A stretch of DNA of 64,000 bases. It comes from Flavobacterium ginsenosidimutans. GTDB lineage: Bacteria; Bacteroidota; Bacteroidia; Flavobacteriales; Flavobacteriaceae. This document shows, one piece after another, positions 52,245 through 60,518 of the stretch. The position numbers and the translations under genes were made by a program. The DNA lies in NCBI RefSeq assembly GCF_003254625.1, contig NZ_QJRJ01000081.1:124001-188000 (forward strand). The letters run 5' to 3'. Below the pieces are notes generated by a model. It was not told the origin of the DNA and did not search any database. It worked only from the letters and a program-made list of their open reading frames with translations. The first letter of the stretch is position 1. Every line of letters begins with the position of its first letter.

Positions 52245-52985
52245 ATGAAAATTGGACTTTTTATACCTTGTTATGTCGACCAATTTTATCCAAAAGTAGG
52301 AATCGCAACCTACGAATTACTACAAAAGTTAGGTTGTGACGTCGAATTTCCGATGGGGCAAACCTGCTGCGGACAGCCAATGGCAAATAGCGGTTACGCA
52401 CATTTAACAAAAGGATGTGACGCCAATTTTATTGCCAATTTTTCTGGATTTGATTATATCGTCTGTCCTTCGGGAAGTTGTGTTTTGCATGTAAAAGACC
52501 ATTTGCATGACGAAAAACAAGAAGAGAAGGCAACAGCAATTCGAAATACGGTTTACGAACTTACTGAGTTTATAACCGACGTTTTAAAAATTGACCACAT
52601 AGACGGTAAATTTCCGTTTAAAGTAGGAATGCACGTAAGCTGTCACGGTCAGCGCGGTTTAAAGCTTTCGCAAATGTCTGAATTAAACGCACCATTTTTC
52701 TCGAAACCTGAACAACTACTACACAATATAGAAGGTCTTGATTTGGTTGCTTTAACTAGAAAAGACGAATGCTGTGGTTTCGGAGGAACGTTCTGCGTTA
52801 CCGAAGAAGCAGTTTCTGTAAAAATGGGACAAGATCGTATTAAAGATCACGAAAGTCATGATGTGGATTATATTACTGGTGGAGATATGTCTTGCTTAAT
52901 GCATTTGGATGGAATTCTAAAAAGGCAAAAAAGCAGAATCAAAACCATTCACATTGCTGAAATATTAAATTCACTCGAAAACTAA
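52245..52985 (+). CDS. lutA: L-lactate utilisation protein LutA (Fe-S oxidoreductase, CCG domains)
   Basis: A 246-residue cytoplasmic protein with two cysteine-rich CCG domains: IPCYVDQFYPKVG plus GQTCCGQPMANSGY and, in the second half, CHGQRGLKL plus ECCGFGGTFCVT, which bind iron-sulphur or heterodisulphide-type clusters. LutA works with LutB and LutC to oxidise L-lactate to pyruvate. Its position after the rhamnose genes matches the lactate expected from the aldolase/dehydrogenase fusion. A 155-bp repeat-bearing gap separates it from lutB. Confidence 0.93.
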   Translation: MKIGLFIPCYVDQFYPKVGIATYELLQKLGCDVEFPMGQTCCGQPMANSGYAHLTKGCDANFIANFSGFDYIVCPSGSCVLHVKDHLHDEKQEEKATAIRNTVYELTEFITDVLKIDHIDGKFPFKVGMHVSCHGQRGLKLSQMSELNAPFFSKPEQLLHNIEGLDLVALTRKDECCGFGGTFCVTEEAVSVKMGQDRIKDHESHDVDYITGGDMSCLMHLDGILKRQKSRIKTIHIAEILNSLEN

Positions 52986-53006
52986 AAATAAATGTTGAGT
53001 ATAAAA

Positions 53007-53105
53007 TTTAACCGCAAAGTGCGCAAAGTTTTACGCAATGTTCGCAAAGCTAATTTTTATCCTTGCGCACTTTGCGCTTTTTCCTTTGCGCACTTTGCGG
53101 TTAAA
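53007..53105. repeat. REP-like element with 22-bp perfect inverted repeats
   Basis: 53007-53028 is the exact reverse complement of 53084-53105 (core AACCGCAAAGTGCGC), with further internal GCGCAAAG/CTTTGCGC words. Located between lutA and lutB, so the long hairpin would be part of the operon mRNA. Related copies are at 9261-9280 and 32274-32316. Confidence 0.8.
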
Positions 53106-53140
53106 TAAACATTTCAAAATTGACTTTTAAATAATAGAAA

Positions 53141-54541
53141 ATGTCATCAGAAAAAATAATACAGCACAGCGAAGCCGCAACAAAGTTCAATAAAGATGTA
53201 GAGCGTGTCAATTGGCACGATGAAACGTTATGGTTTGTGCGTGCTAAAAGAGATAAATCAGCGCACCAAATAGCAGATTGGGAACTGTTGCGCGAAACAG
53301 CTTCTCAAATCAAACTTAATGTGCTTTCTAATATTCATGATTATTTAGTTGAATTTGAGGCAAATGCTCAACGAAACGGAATAATTGTACATTGGGCAGC
53401 CGATGCCAAAGAACACAACGAAATTGTACATTCTATAATGGCTAAACATGATGTAAAGCAAATGGTGAAATCCAAATCGATGCTTACAGAAGAATGCCAT
53501 TTAAATGATTATTTAGCCGAAAAAGGAATTGAAGTAATCGATTCTGATTTAGGTGAATATATTGTACAGCTTCGAAAAGAACCACCGAGTCATATTGTAC
53601 TTCCGGCCATTCACTTAAAGAAAGAAGATGTAAGTGAAACTTTCCACGAACATTTGGGTACCGAAAAAGGAAATTTCAATCCGCAGTATTTAACAGAATC
53701 TGCTCGCCATAGTTTGAGAAATACCTTCTTGACTAGAAAAGTGGCTTTAACAGGAGTCAATTTTGCTGTTGCAGAAACAGGAGAATTTGTAGTTTGCACG
53801 AATGAAGGAAATGCCGATATGGGCGCGCACTTAGCAGACGTTCACATCGCTTGTATGGGATTCGAGAAATTGATTCCGAAAAGAGAACATTTAGGCGTTT
53901 TCTTGAGATTATTGGCAAGAAGTGCAACAGGACAGCCAATTACTACTTTTTCAAGTCATTTTAAGAAGCCAAGAGACGGTAAAGAAATGCATATCGTAAT
54001 TGTGGATAACGGAAGAAGTACACAATTAGGAAGAGAAGATTTTAGAAACTCATTAAAATGTATTCGTTGTGGAGCGTGTATGAACACTTGTCCAGTTTAC
54101 AGACGAAGCGGCGGTCATAGTTATCACAATGCGGTTGCAGGACCAATTGGTTCTATTTTGGCACCAAACTTAGACATGAGCAAAAATGCCGATCTGCCTT
54201 TTGCAAGTACACTTTGCGGTTCTTGTACCAACGTTTGTCCCGTAAAAATTGATATTCACGATCAATTGTACAAATGGCGTCAGGTTTTGGTAAAAGAAGG
54301 GCATACACCAACTGCCAAAACGGTTGCAATGAAAACGATGGCGACGGTATTGGCGAATCCAACAGTTTTTAATATTGCTGGAAAATCGGGAAGATTTGTA
54401 ATGAAGAACGTTCCAGGAATGGTCAATAATAAAATGAATAAATGGTACGATCAGCGCGAAATGCCAGATGTTCCAGAAGAATCTTTTAGAGAATGGTACA
54501 AGAAAAATTCGAAAGAATCTAAAAATAAAAAGAATGAGTAG
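53141..54541 (+). CDS. lutB: L-lactate utilisation protein LutB (ferredoxin-like Fe-S protein)
   Basis: A 466-residue Fe-S protein. The N-terminal ~310 residues are the LUD/LutB-type domain (LTEECHLNDYLAEKGIEVIDSDLGEYIVQL, ALTGVNFAVAETGEFVVCTNEGNADM) and the C-terminal part carries two [4Fe-4S] motifs, CIRCGACMNTCPVYRRSGG and CGSCTNVCPVKIDIHDQ. It mediates electron transfer in lactate oxidation. lutC overlaps its end, so translation is coupled. Confidence 0.94.
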   Translation: MSSEKIIQHSEAATKFNKDVERVNWHDETLWFVRAKRDKSAHQIADWELLRETASQIKLNVLSNIHDYLVEFEANAQRNGIIVHWAADAKEHNEIVHSIMAKHDVKQMVKSKSMLTEECHLNDYLAEKGIEVIDSDLGEYIVQLRKEPPSHIVLPAIHLKKEDVSETFHEHLGTEKGNFNPQYLTESARHSLRNTFLTRKVALTGVNFAVAETGEFVVCTNEGNADMGAHLADVHIACMGFEKLIPKREHLGVFLRLLARSATGQPITTFSSHFKKPRDGKEMHIVIVDNGRSTQLGREDFRNSLKCIRCGACMNTCPVYRRSGGHSYHNAVAGPIGSILAPNLDMSKNADLPFASTLCGSCTNVCPVKIDIHDQLYKWRQVLVKEGHTPTAKTVAMKTMATVLANPTVFNIAGKSGRFVMKNVPGMVNNKMNKWYDQREMPDVPEESFREWYKKNSKESKNKKNE

Positions 54542-55121
54542 TAAAGGCGAAATTTTAAAAAGAATAAAACTGAATCAGCCTAATGAGGTTGCAGAACTGC
54601 CTGATCTAAATCTTTTAGGTTCTGAACAATTTGATGTATTAGAAACCTACAAAACAGTTTTAAAAGGAATTGGAGGAGATCCTGTAGAAGTTGCTGATTA
54701 TAATGAAATTATCAATTACATTAAATCTAATTACAATCTGGAGAAACGATTAATTACAACGCTTCCAGAACTTTCTGAGATTGCTTCTTTAGATTGGAAA
54801 ACAGTTGATCCGCATTCGCTTCAAGATGTTGAATTAACGGTTGTAAAAGCACATTTTGGCGTAGCAGAAAACAGTGGACTTTGGGTAACGGATGATATTT
54901 TAGGACAGCGTGTTGCGCCTTTCATTGCACAATATTTAGCTATCATCGTTCATAAAAAAGATCTTGTGCCAACAATGCAGCAAGCGTATCAAAGAATTGG
55001 AAACATGGAATACGGTTTCGGAACTTTCATCGCTGGTCCGTCAAAAACGGCTGATATCGAGCAGTCATTAGTTCTTGGAGCTCACGGCGCGCGCGGATTG
55101 ATCGTGTTTTTATTGGATTAA
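54534..55121 (+). CDS. lutC: L-lactate utilisation protein LutC (LUD domain)
   Basis: Third subunit of the lactate oxidation complex. The frame opens at 54468, but the ATG at 54534, which overlaps the last 8 bases of lutB, gives MSSKGEILKRIKL, the normal LutC start, and 195 residues. The LUD-domain motifs VVKAHFGVAENSGLWVTDD and FGTFIAGPSKTADIEQSLVLGAHGARGLIVFLLD are near-diagnostic. No further lactate gene (e.g. a lactate permease) follows. Confidence 0.93.
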   Translation: MSSKGEILKRIKLNQPNEVAELPDLNLLGSEQFDVLETYKTVLKGIGGDPVEVADYNEIINYIKSNYNLEKRLITTLPELSEIASLDWKTVDPHSLQDVELTVVKAHFGVAENSGLWVTDDILGQRVAPFIAQYLAIIVHKKDLVPTMQQAYQRIGNMEYGFGTFIAGPSKTADIEQSLVLGAHGARGLIVFLLD

Positions 55122-55219
55122 TAAACTAAGTCGTAAGACTCTTTTTAGTTTCTATTAAAAACCGACTATTTGTAAGAAAAATTATTATTTTTTTTTCCTT
55201 TGAACAGCTATAATTTGTT

Positions 55220-55618
55220 ATGCTTATTTTAAAAACATTAAATTCTAATTTCAAAATTTCGACCATTGACCTTGAACTGTTTTATACTGAATCTAAAGGT
55301 GCAAAAATTGCTATTGAAGTAATAAAAAATGGTAATGAAGAATATTCTCGTGTAGAAATTGATTTTTTTATTGTGGCGGAAGTAAAATGCGTAACATTAA
55401 ATTTTTTTGAGTCAAATTACAGTAATTATTTAATCAAATACTTTGGAGATAATGAAAAACCTTTTGATTCAGGATTTTACGAAGTGATGGATTCAGCTTA
55501 TTTAAAAGAGAATATTGAGAAGTATGACCCAAAAATGAGATTTGATTTAAAGCATTATATTGTTACAGGAAACGATAGTTATGTTGAAATAATTGCATCT
55601 AAATATTCTGTATATTGA
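55220..55618 (+). CDS. Hypothetical protein, 132 residues
   Basis: I do not recognise this protein. It has no signal peptide, membrane segment or cysteine motif; the sequence alternates short hydrophobic strands and acidic/aromatic segments (VEIDFFIVAEVKCVTLNFF, MRFDLKHYIVTGNDSYVEIIAS), suggesting a small alpha/beta or beta-sandwich fold. It stands alone between lutC and the hybrid two-component gene, followed by a terminator 138 bp later. It could be an immunity- or sensor-type small protein, but nothing in the sequence decides that. Confidence 0.55.
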   Translation: MLILKTLNSNFKISTIDLELFYTESKGAKIAIEVIKNGNEEYSRVEIDFFIVAEVKCVTLNFFESNYSNYLIKYFGDNEKPFDSGFYEVMDSAYLKENIEKYDPKMRFDLKHYIVTGNDSYVEIIASKYSVY

Positions 55619-55755
55619 ATAAATTATTTTCAAGTTTAAAAAAATATTTTAAAGACTTTTTTCAGTTTGTTATTTATGAAAATATTCCCATAGAATTTAA
55701 TGTCAGTAGGGAATGCTTTATTAAAAAAATAAGCGTAAAGATAAAATCTCAATTA

Positions 55756-55791
55756 GAATGCAGAAAGTTTGTGACTTCTGCATTCTTTTTT
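55756..55791 (+). terminator. Terminator before the hybrid two-component gene
   Basis: GAATGCAGAA (55756-55765) pairs perfectly with TTCTGCATTC (55776-55785), followed by six T. It ends the transcript of the 132-residue gene. The ATG at 55758, the first start in the downstream frame, lies inside the stem. Confidence 0.85.
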
Positions 55792-55853
55792 ATAAAATTT
55801 CCCTAAAATTAGCTTATAATTGTACTTATTACCAGAATATAAAAAAGTACATT

Positions 55854-58800
55854 TTGAAGCATTTTGTTCTAAATCTTCTACTGCTAATAGGGTTTTCTTC
55901 CTTAGGATATTCGCAGGATTATCCCGTCAAATTTCTCGACATATCAGACGGTTTGTCTAATAATTCCATTATAACAATTTATCAAGATAAAGAAGGTTAT
56001 ATGTGGTTTGGAACCTACGATGGTTTAAACCGATATGACGGATATAATTTTAAGGTTTTTAGAAACAGAATCAACGATAAAAAATCACTTTTATTCAATA
56101 CAATCTACAATATTGAAGGCGATTCTAGAAACAATATCTGGGTAGGAGGAACCAGCGGAATCTGCATTTACAATAAAACAAAAGCGTCATTCCATACCGT
56201 TCAATATACATTGTGGGATGATAAACCAAAAGTTCTTCAAGATATTATACATCAGATGCGCTCAGTATCAGATAATTTGGTTTTGGTCGCTTCACAGAAA
56301 TTAGGATTATTAGCTTTTGAAAACGGTTCTTTCACAGGAAAACATATTCCGCTAAATGCATTAGGAAACAGAATTACGATTTCTAATTATGATGCAATTG
56401 CAATTCAAGAAAATAAAGAGAAATCTGGATGCTGGATATACGTTCGCAATGTTGGAGTTTGTGTTTATAATTACAAGGCGAAAGATTTGAAAATTGTTTT
56501 TCCGCTTTCGATTGGGGTAAAAGCCATGAAACTTTCTTCTGATGGAAATCTTCTTTTAGGAACAGATGAAGGTCTATTTTTAATGAATACCAAAACAGGT
56601 TCTATTTCCGAAAATTATTTCACCAATAAATGCAGTGTTACTGATGTTTTGGTAGATAAAAAAGGTAAAACCTGGGTCACGACAGACGGCTGCGGAATTT
56701 TCTATATCAATCCAAACAGTAAAAATCTTCTTGCTTATAATGAACAATTAGCAAAAAGTAATTCGGTTTGGAGTTTATACGAAGATAAATCGGGAAATAA
56801 GTGGTTTGGTTCACTTCGCGGTGGAATCAGTATGCTGAGTGATACACCAAAATATTTCAAAAGTGTTCGCTATAATGCTAAAGATCCAGCAGATAACTTT
56901 ATTTTATCTTTTTGCGAAGACGAAAAGAAGAATCTTTGGATTGGTACAGATGGAGCAGGTCTAAAGTATTGGGATAGAAAAAACAATACGTACACAAATT
57001 ATGGAAACTCGTTTTCAAGCAGTTTTATAACGGGAATAGTTCGTGATAATAATAACGACATCTGGATTTCTACTTGGGCAGGAGGTATCAATAAAATAAG
57101 CAAGAGTAATAATAGTCTAAAACATTATTCTTGTTATAATCCACATACGAAACAAACGGAAAAAAATATCTGGTTTGTATTTAAAGATTCAAAAGCAAAT
57201 ATTTGGGCAAGTGCTACAAATGAGGGAACGCTTTATCTTTTGGACCGAAATAAAGACACTTTTGAACTTTTTGATAAAAGAATCGATAACCTGCAATGCA
57301 TGGCTGAAACTTCAGATGGAAAGTTGTGGGCAGGAAATTATACTTCTCTTTTATCTATCGAAAAAAATACTAGAAAAATCACTAAAAAAGCAATCGGAAA
57401 CCCTATTCGATGTATTTACGAAGACAAAGACAAAAATCTTTGGGTTGGAACGCAAGAAGGTGGTTTGCTTTTATTTGACCGAAAAACAAATACTTTTAAA
57501 AGATTAACAATCGATGATGGATTGCCTTCAAACACTATTTTAAGGTTATTAGAGGATAAAGATGGAAATTTATGGATGAGCACTTATAACGGAATCTGCC
57601 GTTATGATAAAAAGAGCAAGACATTCCGTAATTTTTCTGTAAACGATGGACTTCAGAGCAATCAATTTAGTTTTAATGCTGGAATCAAACTTTCGTCTGG
57701 AGAATTTCTTTTTGGAGGTATAAACGGTTTCAACATCTTTTATCCGCAGGCTATAAAAGGCTTTAATCAAAAAAATAATGTGTTGTTAACAGATTTCTAT
57801 GTTAACAATCAGCTGATTGAAGAAAGTAAAGCAGAAGTTGATATTGATTCAGATAAAACGAAAGAAGTTAGTTTGGAATACGATCAAACGACTTTATCAT
57901 TAGAATTTGTTGCTTTAGATTACAATAATGCAGATAAAATAAATTACGCTTATTTTCTAGAAGGCTGGGATCAGCAATGGAATTATGTGGGTCAAGCCCG
58001 AAAAGCAAATTATTCAAGATTGCCAGAAGGGAATTACACTTTTAAAGTCAAAACTACCAATTTTAAAGGTGGATGGAATAAAGAAGTCAGTTTGGTTTCT
58101 ATACAAGTTTTGCCGCCGTGGTATAGAACTTGGTGGGCATATACGCTGTATTTAGCGGCAATTGGCGGACTTTTATTTTTATATCTTGATTACAATAAAA
58201 ACAAAGAAAAATTAAAGTATAAAGTAAAAATCGCCGAGCTTGAAAGTAAAAAAGAAAAAGAGATTGCCGAAAAGCAGTCGTCTATGTTTACTTATATTTC
58301 GCATGAATTTAGAACGCCGCTTTCGCTGATTATTAATCCGTTGAAAAAAGCAGTTCAGAAAGAAATTGTAGAAAACGGTTCTTCAGGAAGCGACTTAGCA
58401 ATTGCACATCGAAATGCCAGAAGACTTTTGAGTTTGGTAGATCAATTGCTTTTATTGCGAAAAGCAGAAAATGATGCAGATTCTCTTCGCTTATCACCAA
58501 TCAATGTAAATAATCTTTCGAATGAAGTATATCAATGCTTTGTAAATCAAGCGAAAGATAAAAGTATTCGTTATAATTTTACAATTCCTGATCACGAAAT
58601 TACCATTATTGGCGATTATGAAAAGATCGAAATTTCGCTATTCAATTTAATGTCAAATGCTTTCAAGTACACGCCAATTGGAGGCGAGATTAATTTGATT
58701 GTGACAGAAAGTGATGAAGAAGTTTTTCTTGAAATATCGGATAACGGAGACGGAATAGATAAAAAAGACATTGATCTTATTTTTGAAAAATTCAAACAGA

Positions 58801-59885
58801 TCAATTCGAAAGTTTCAGTTGGAACTGGTTTCGGTATCGGGCTTTATATCGTTAAATATTTCGTTGACAAACACAAAGGTTCTGTAACCTGCAGCAGTGA
58901 AGCAGGAAAAGGAAGCACTTTTAAATTGACGTTTTTAAAAGGAAACAGTCATTTTGAAGATATTGAAATCACAAATGAAAAACCACAGCGAAGCCAATTA
59001 TTTGACGAATTGATTCCAGATGAAATTGAAGAACCAATTTCAACAGCAACAACTTCAATTGCAGACAGTGATTTCAAAAAGACTATGTTGACCGATAAAC
59101 GCACTGTTTTAATAGTTGACGATAATGCAGAGATTCGCGCATATCTTATCAAATTGTTTGCTGATAATTATATTGTATACAGCGCTGAAAATGGAGAAGA
59201 AGGTTTAAAACTGACTAAAAAACACATGCCTGATCTTGTCATTAGCGATATTACAATGGAAGAAATGGATGGTTTGGAATTGTGCCGAAAAATTAAAGAA
59301 GACAGTGCTTTATCGCATATTCCTGTTATTTTATTGACGGCATCTAAAAATCCTGAAACGCATTTGCAAGGGATTAATGAAGGCGCAGACGATTATATCA
59401 CAAAACCATTTGATGACGATATTCTTACTGCAAGAGTCGAATCGCTATTGCGAAACCGTCATAATTTGCGGACTTATTTCTTAGACAGTATTACATTAAA
59501 AGAAAATACTCAAAAAGTTCCCGTTGAATATCAAGAGATACTGAAAAAATGTATCGAGATTGTTGAAGCAAATATTCATAAAAAAGACTTTACGATTCGA
59601 ACTTTTGCCCTTGAAATGGGAATGAGCCATAGAACACTTTATACCAAAATCAAAATTATTTCGGGACAAACCTTAAATGCTTTTATTCGTTCCTTGCGAA
59701 TAAGAAGAGCGGCGATGTTAATGCTTACAGAAGATATGAATATCACTCAAGCAGCTACCGAAGTCGGTTTTGAAGATCCGAAATATTTCAGACAGCAATT
59801 CGTAAAACTTTTTGGAATGACTCCTTCAGAATACATTAAAAAGTATAAAACGTCATTCAATTCTGACTTGAATATCATTAAATAA
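55854..59885 (+). CDS. Hybrid two-component system sensor-regulator (HTCS)
   Basis: One polypeptide that senses a glycan in the periplasm and regulates transcription. Order: signal peptide (LKHFVLNLLLLIGFSSLGYSQ), a periplasmic sensor of ~14 two-component-propeller repeats (repeated GLSNNSI, WFGT/WVGT words) to about residue 660, a Y_Y_Y domain ending WNKEVSLVSIQVLPPWYRTWWAY, one membrane helix, histidine kinase with His in YISHEFRTPLSLI (residue 849 counting from 55758), ATPase (NAFKYTPIGG, FGIGLYIVKYF), receiver with Asp (SDITMEEMDG, residue 1164) and a C-terminal AraC HTH. The TTG at 55854 is preferred because the upstream ATG lies in a terminator; this gives 1343 residues. It likely controls the following SusC operon. 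Confidence 0.92.
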   Translation: MKHFVLNLLLLIGFSSLGYSQDYPVKFLDISDGLSNNSIITIYQDKEGYMWFGTYDGLNRYDGYNFKVFRNRINDKKSLLFNTIYNIEGDSRNNIWVGGTSGICIYNKTKASFHTVQYTLWDDKPKVLQDIIHQMRSVSDNLVLVASQKLGLLAFENGSFTGKHIPLNALGNRITISNYDAIAIQENKEKSGCWIYVRNVGVCVYNYKAKDLKIVFPLSIGVKAMKLSSDGNLLLGTDEGLFLMNTKTGSISENYFTNKCSVTDVLVDKKGKTWVTTDGCGIFYINPNSKNLLAYNEQLAKSNSVWSLYEDKSGNKWFGSLRGGISMLSDTPKYFKSVRYNAKDPADNFILSFCEDEKKNLWIGTDGAGLKYWDRKNNTYTNYGNSFSSSFITGIVRDNNNDIWISTWAGGINKISKSNNSLKHYSCYNPHTKQTEKNIWFVFKDSKANIWASATNEGTLYLLDRNKDTFELFDKRIDNLQCMAETSDGKLWAGNYTSLLSIEKNTRKITKKAIGNPIRCIYEDKDKNLWVGTQEGGLLLFDRKTNTFKRLTIDDGLPSNTILRLLEDKDGNLWMSTYNGICRYDKKSKTFRNFSVNDGLQSNQFSFNAGIKLSSGEFLFGGINGFNIFYPQAIKGFNQKNNVLLTDFYVNNQLIEESKAEVDIDSDKTKEVSLEYDQTTLSLEFVALDYNNADKINYAYFLEGWDQQWNYVGQARKANYSRLPEGNYTFKVKTTNFKGGWNKEVSLVSIQVLPPWYRTWWAYTLYLAAIGGLLFLYLDYNKNKEKLKYKVKIAELESKKEKEIAEKQSSMFTYISHEFRTPLSLIINPLKKAVQKEIVENGSSGSDLAIAHRNARRLLSLVDQLLLLRKAENDADSLRLSPINVNNLSNEVYQCFVNQAKDKSIRYNFTIPDHEITIIGDYEKIEISLFNLMSNAFKYTPIGGEINLIVTESDEEVFLEISDNGDGIDKKDIDLIFEKFKQINSKVSVGTGFGIGLYIVKYFVDKHKGSVTCSSEAGKGSTFKLTFLKGNSHFEDIEITNEKPQRSQLFDELIPDEIEEPISTATTSIADSDFKKTMLTDKRTVLIVDDNAEIRAYLIKLFADNYIVYSAENGEEGLKLTKKHMPDLVISDITMEEMDGLELCRKIKEDSALSHIPVILLTASKNPETHLQGINEGADDYITKPFDDDILTARVESLLRNRHNLRTYFLDSITLKENTQKVPVEYQEILKKCIEIVEANIHKKDFTIRTFALEMGMSHRTLYTKIKIISGQTLNAFIRSLRIRRAAMLMLTEDMNITQAATEVGFEDPKYFRQQFVKLFGMTPSEYIKKYKTSFNSDLNIIK

Positions 59886-60071
59886 TCAATAGCTTCAGTT
59901 TTAACGCTGCATAATTTGCTTCTTTTTTTGCTGAAGAAGTGAAATCTTTTATTCAACTTAAACGTTTTAGCTGAAAAACTGCTGTTTTTTCAATAATTAT
60001 ATATTTTGTAAAAAATCAGCCATAATTTTTAATAGTCTATAAAATTTACTCCAAAATAATAGTTAATTGCG

Positions 60072-60106
60072 ATTTTGACCTCCTTTTTTTTCCATTTTAC
60101 CCCTCC
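60072..60106 (+). promoter_or_regulatory. Direct repeat, candidate HTCS binding site
   Basis: ATTTTGACCTCC (60072-60083) and ATTTTACCCCTCC (60094-60106) repeat with a 22-bp period. The HTCS gene is directly upstream and its AraC domain is expected to bind direct repeats spaced about two helical turns. A second pair of this type is at 4241-4277. Confidence 0.5.
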
Positions 60107-60269
60107 TTAAAAGTGTTATTTAAACATTTCTTTGCAGTAATAGCAATCGATAATTAGGTTATTGCTGTTAGTCATAAGTGTTAATTTCAAGATAGTTTGT
60201 TATCTGTTTAAAGAGCTGAGCACTCTTTAAATTTTAGATCAGTAGTGGTTGGTTTACATTACTTATCAG

Positions 60270-60298
60270 CCCGCAGTTTAAAAAAGATAAACTGCGGG
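60270..60298 (+). terminator. Hairpin in the SusE-like leader
   Basis: CCCGCAGTTTA (60270-60280) is the exact reverse complement of TAAACTGCGGG (60288-60298). A/T-rich sequence with few T after it. Could be an attenuator or the end of a short leader transcript. Confidence 0.55.
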
Positions 60299-60518
60299 TT
60301 AATTAAAAAAAAACACTTATACAATTTGAATGGAAATAAAAAAAAGAAATATCTAACAATTAACCAAACTCAATATAATATGAAAATGACCACATAATGA
60401 TGTAATGCTGTTTTCCTTGCCTCAGAAAAAAATAGCACAACCTCGAATAACCTACGAGAATAAAACAAACTTTCGCTTTAGAAAGAAAACTAACTAACCT
60501 AACCTTAAAATTAAAGAA

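Larger units (their letters stand above)
59886..60518. other. Long regulatory leader before the SusE-like gene
   Basis: 633 bp without a supported gene. It holds a 22-bp-period direct repeat (60072-60106), a weak -7-like TTTCTTTG (60127-60134) 20 bp beyond it, an 11-bp perfect hairpin (60270-60298), and a SusC-type leader word CAATTAACCAAACT (60357-60370) followed by a five-codon ORF (60380-60397). The rest is A/T-rich. Confidence 0.6.

Noticed and set aside
55615..55806. 63-residue ORF after the orphan gene
   Set aside because: TTG start overlapping the previous stop, and its end crosses the terminator stem.
60141..60160. GCAATCGATAAT near the SusE-like promoter as a regulon operator
   Set aside because: Only the core AATCGAT is shared; the right half-site GATTACA is absent and it does not abut a -7 box.
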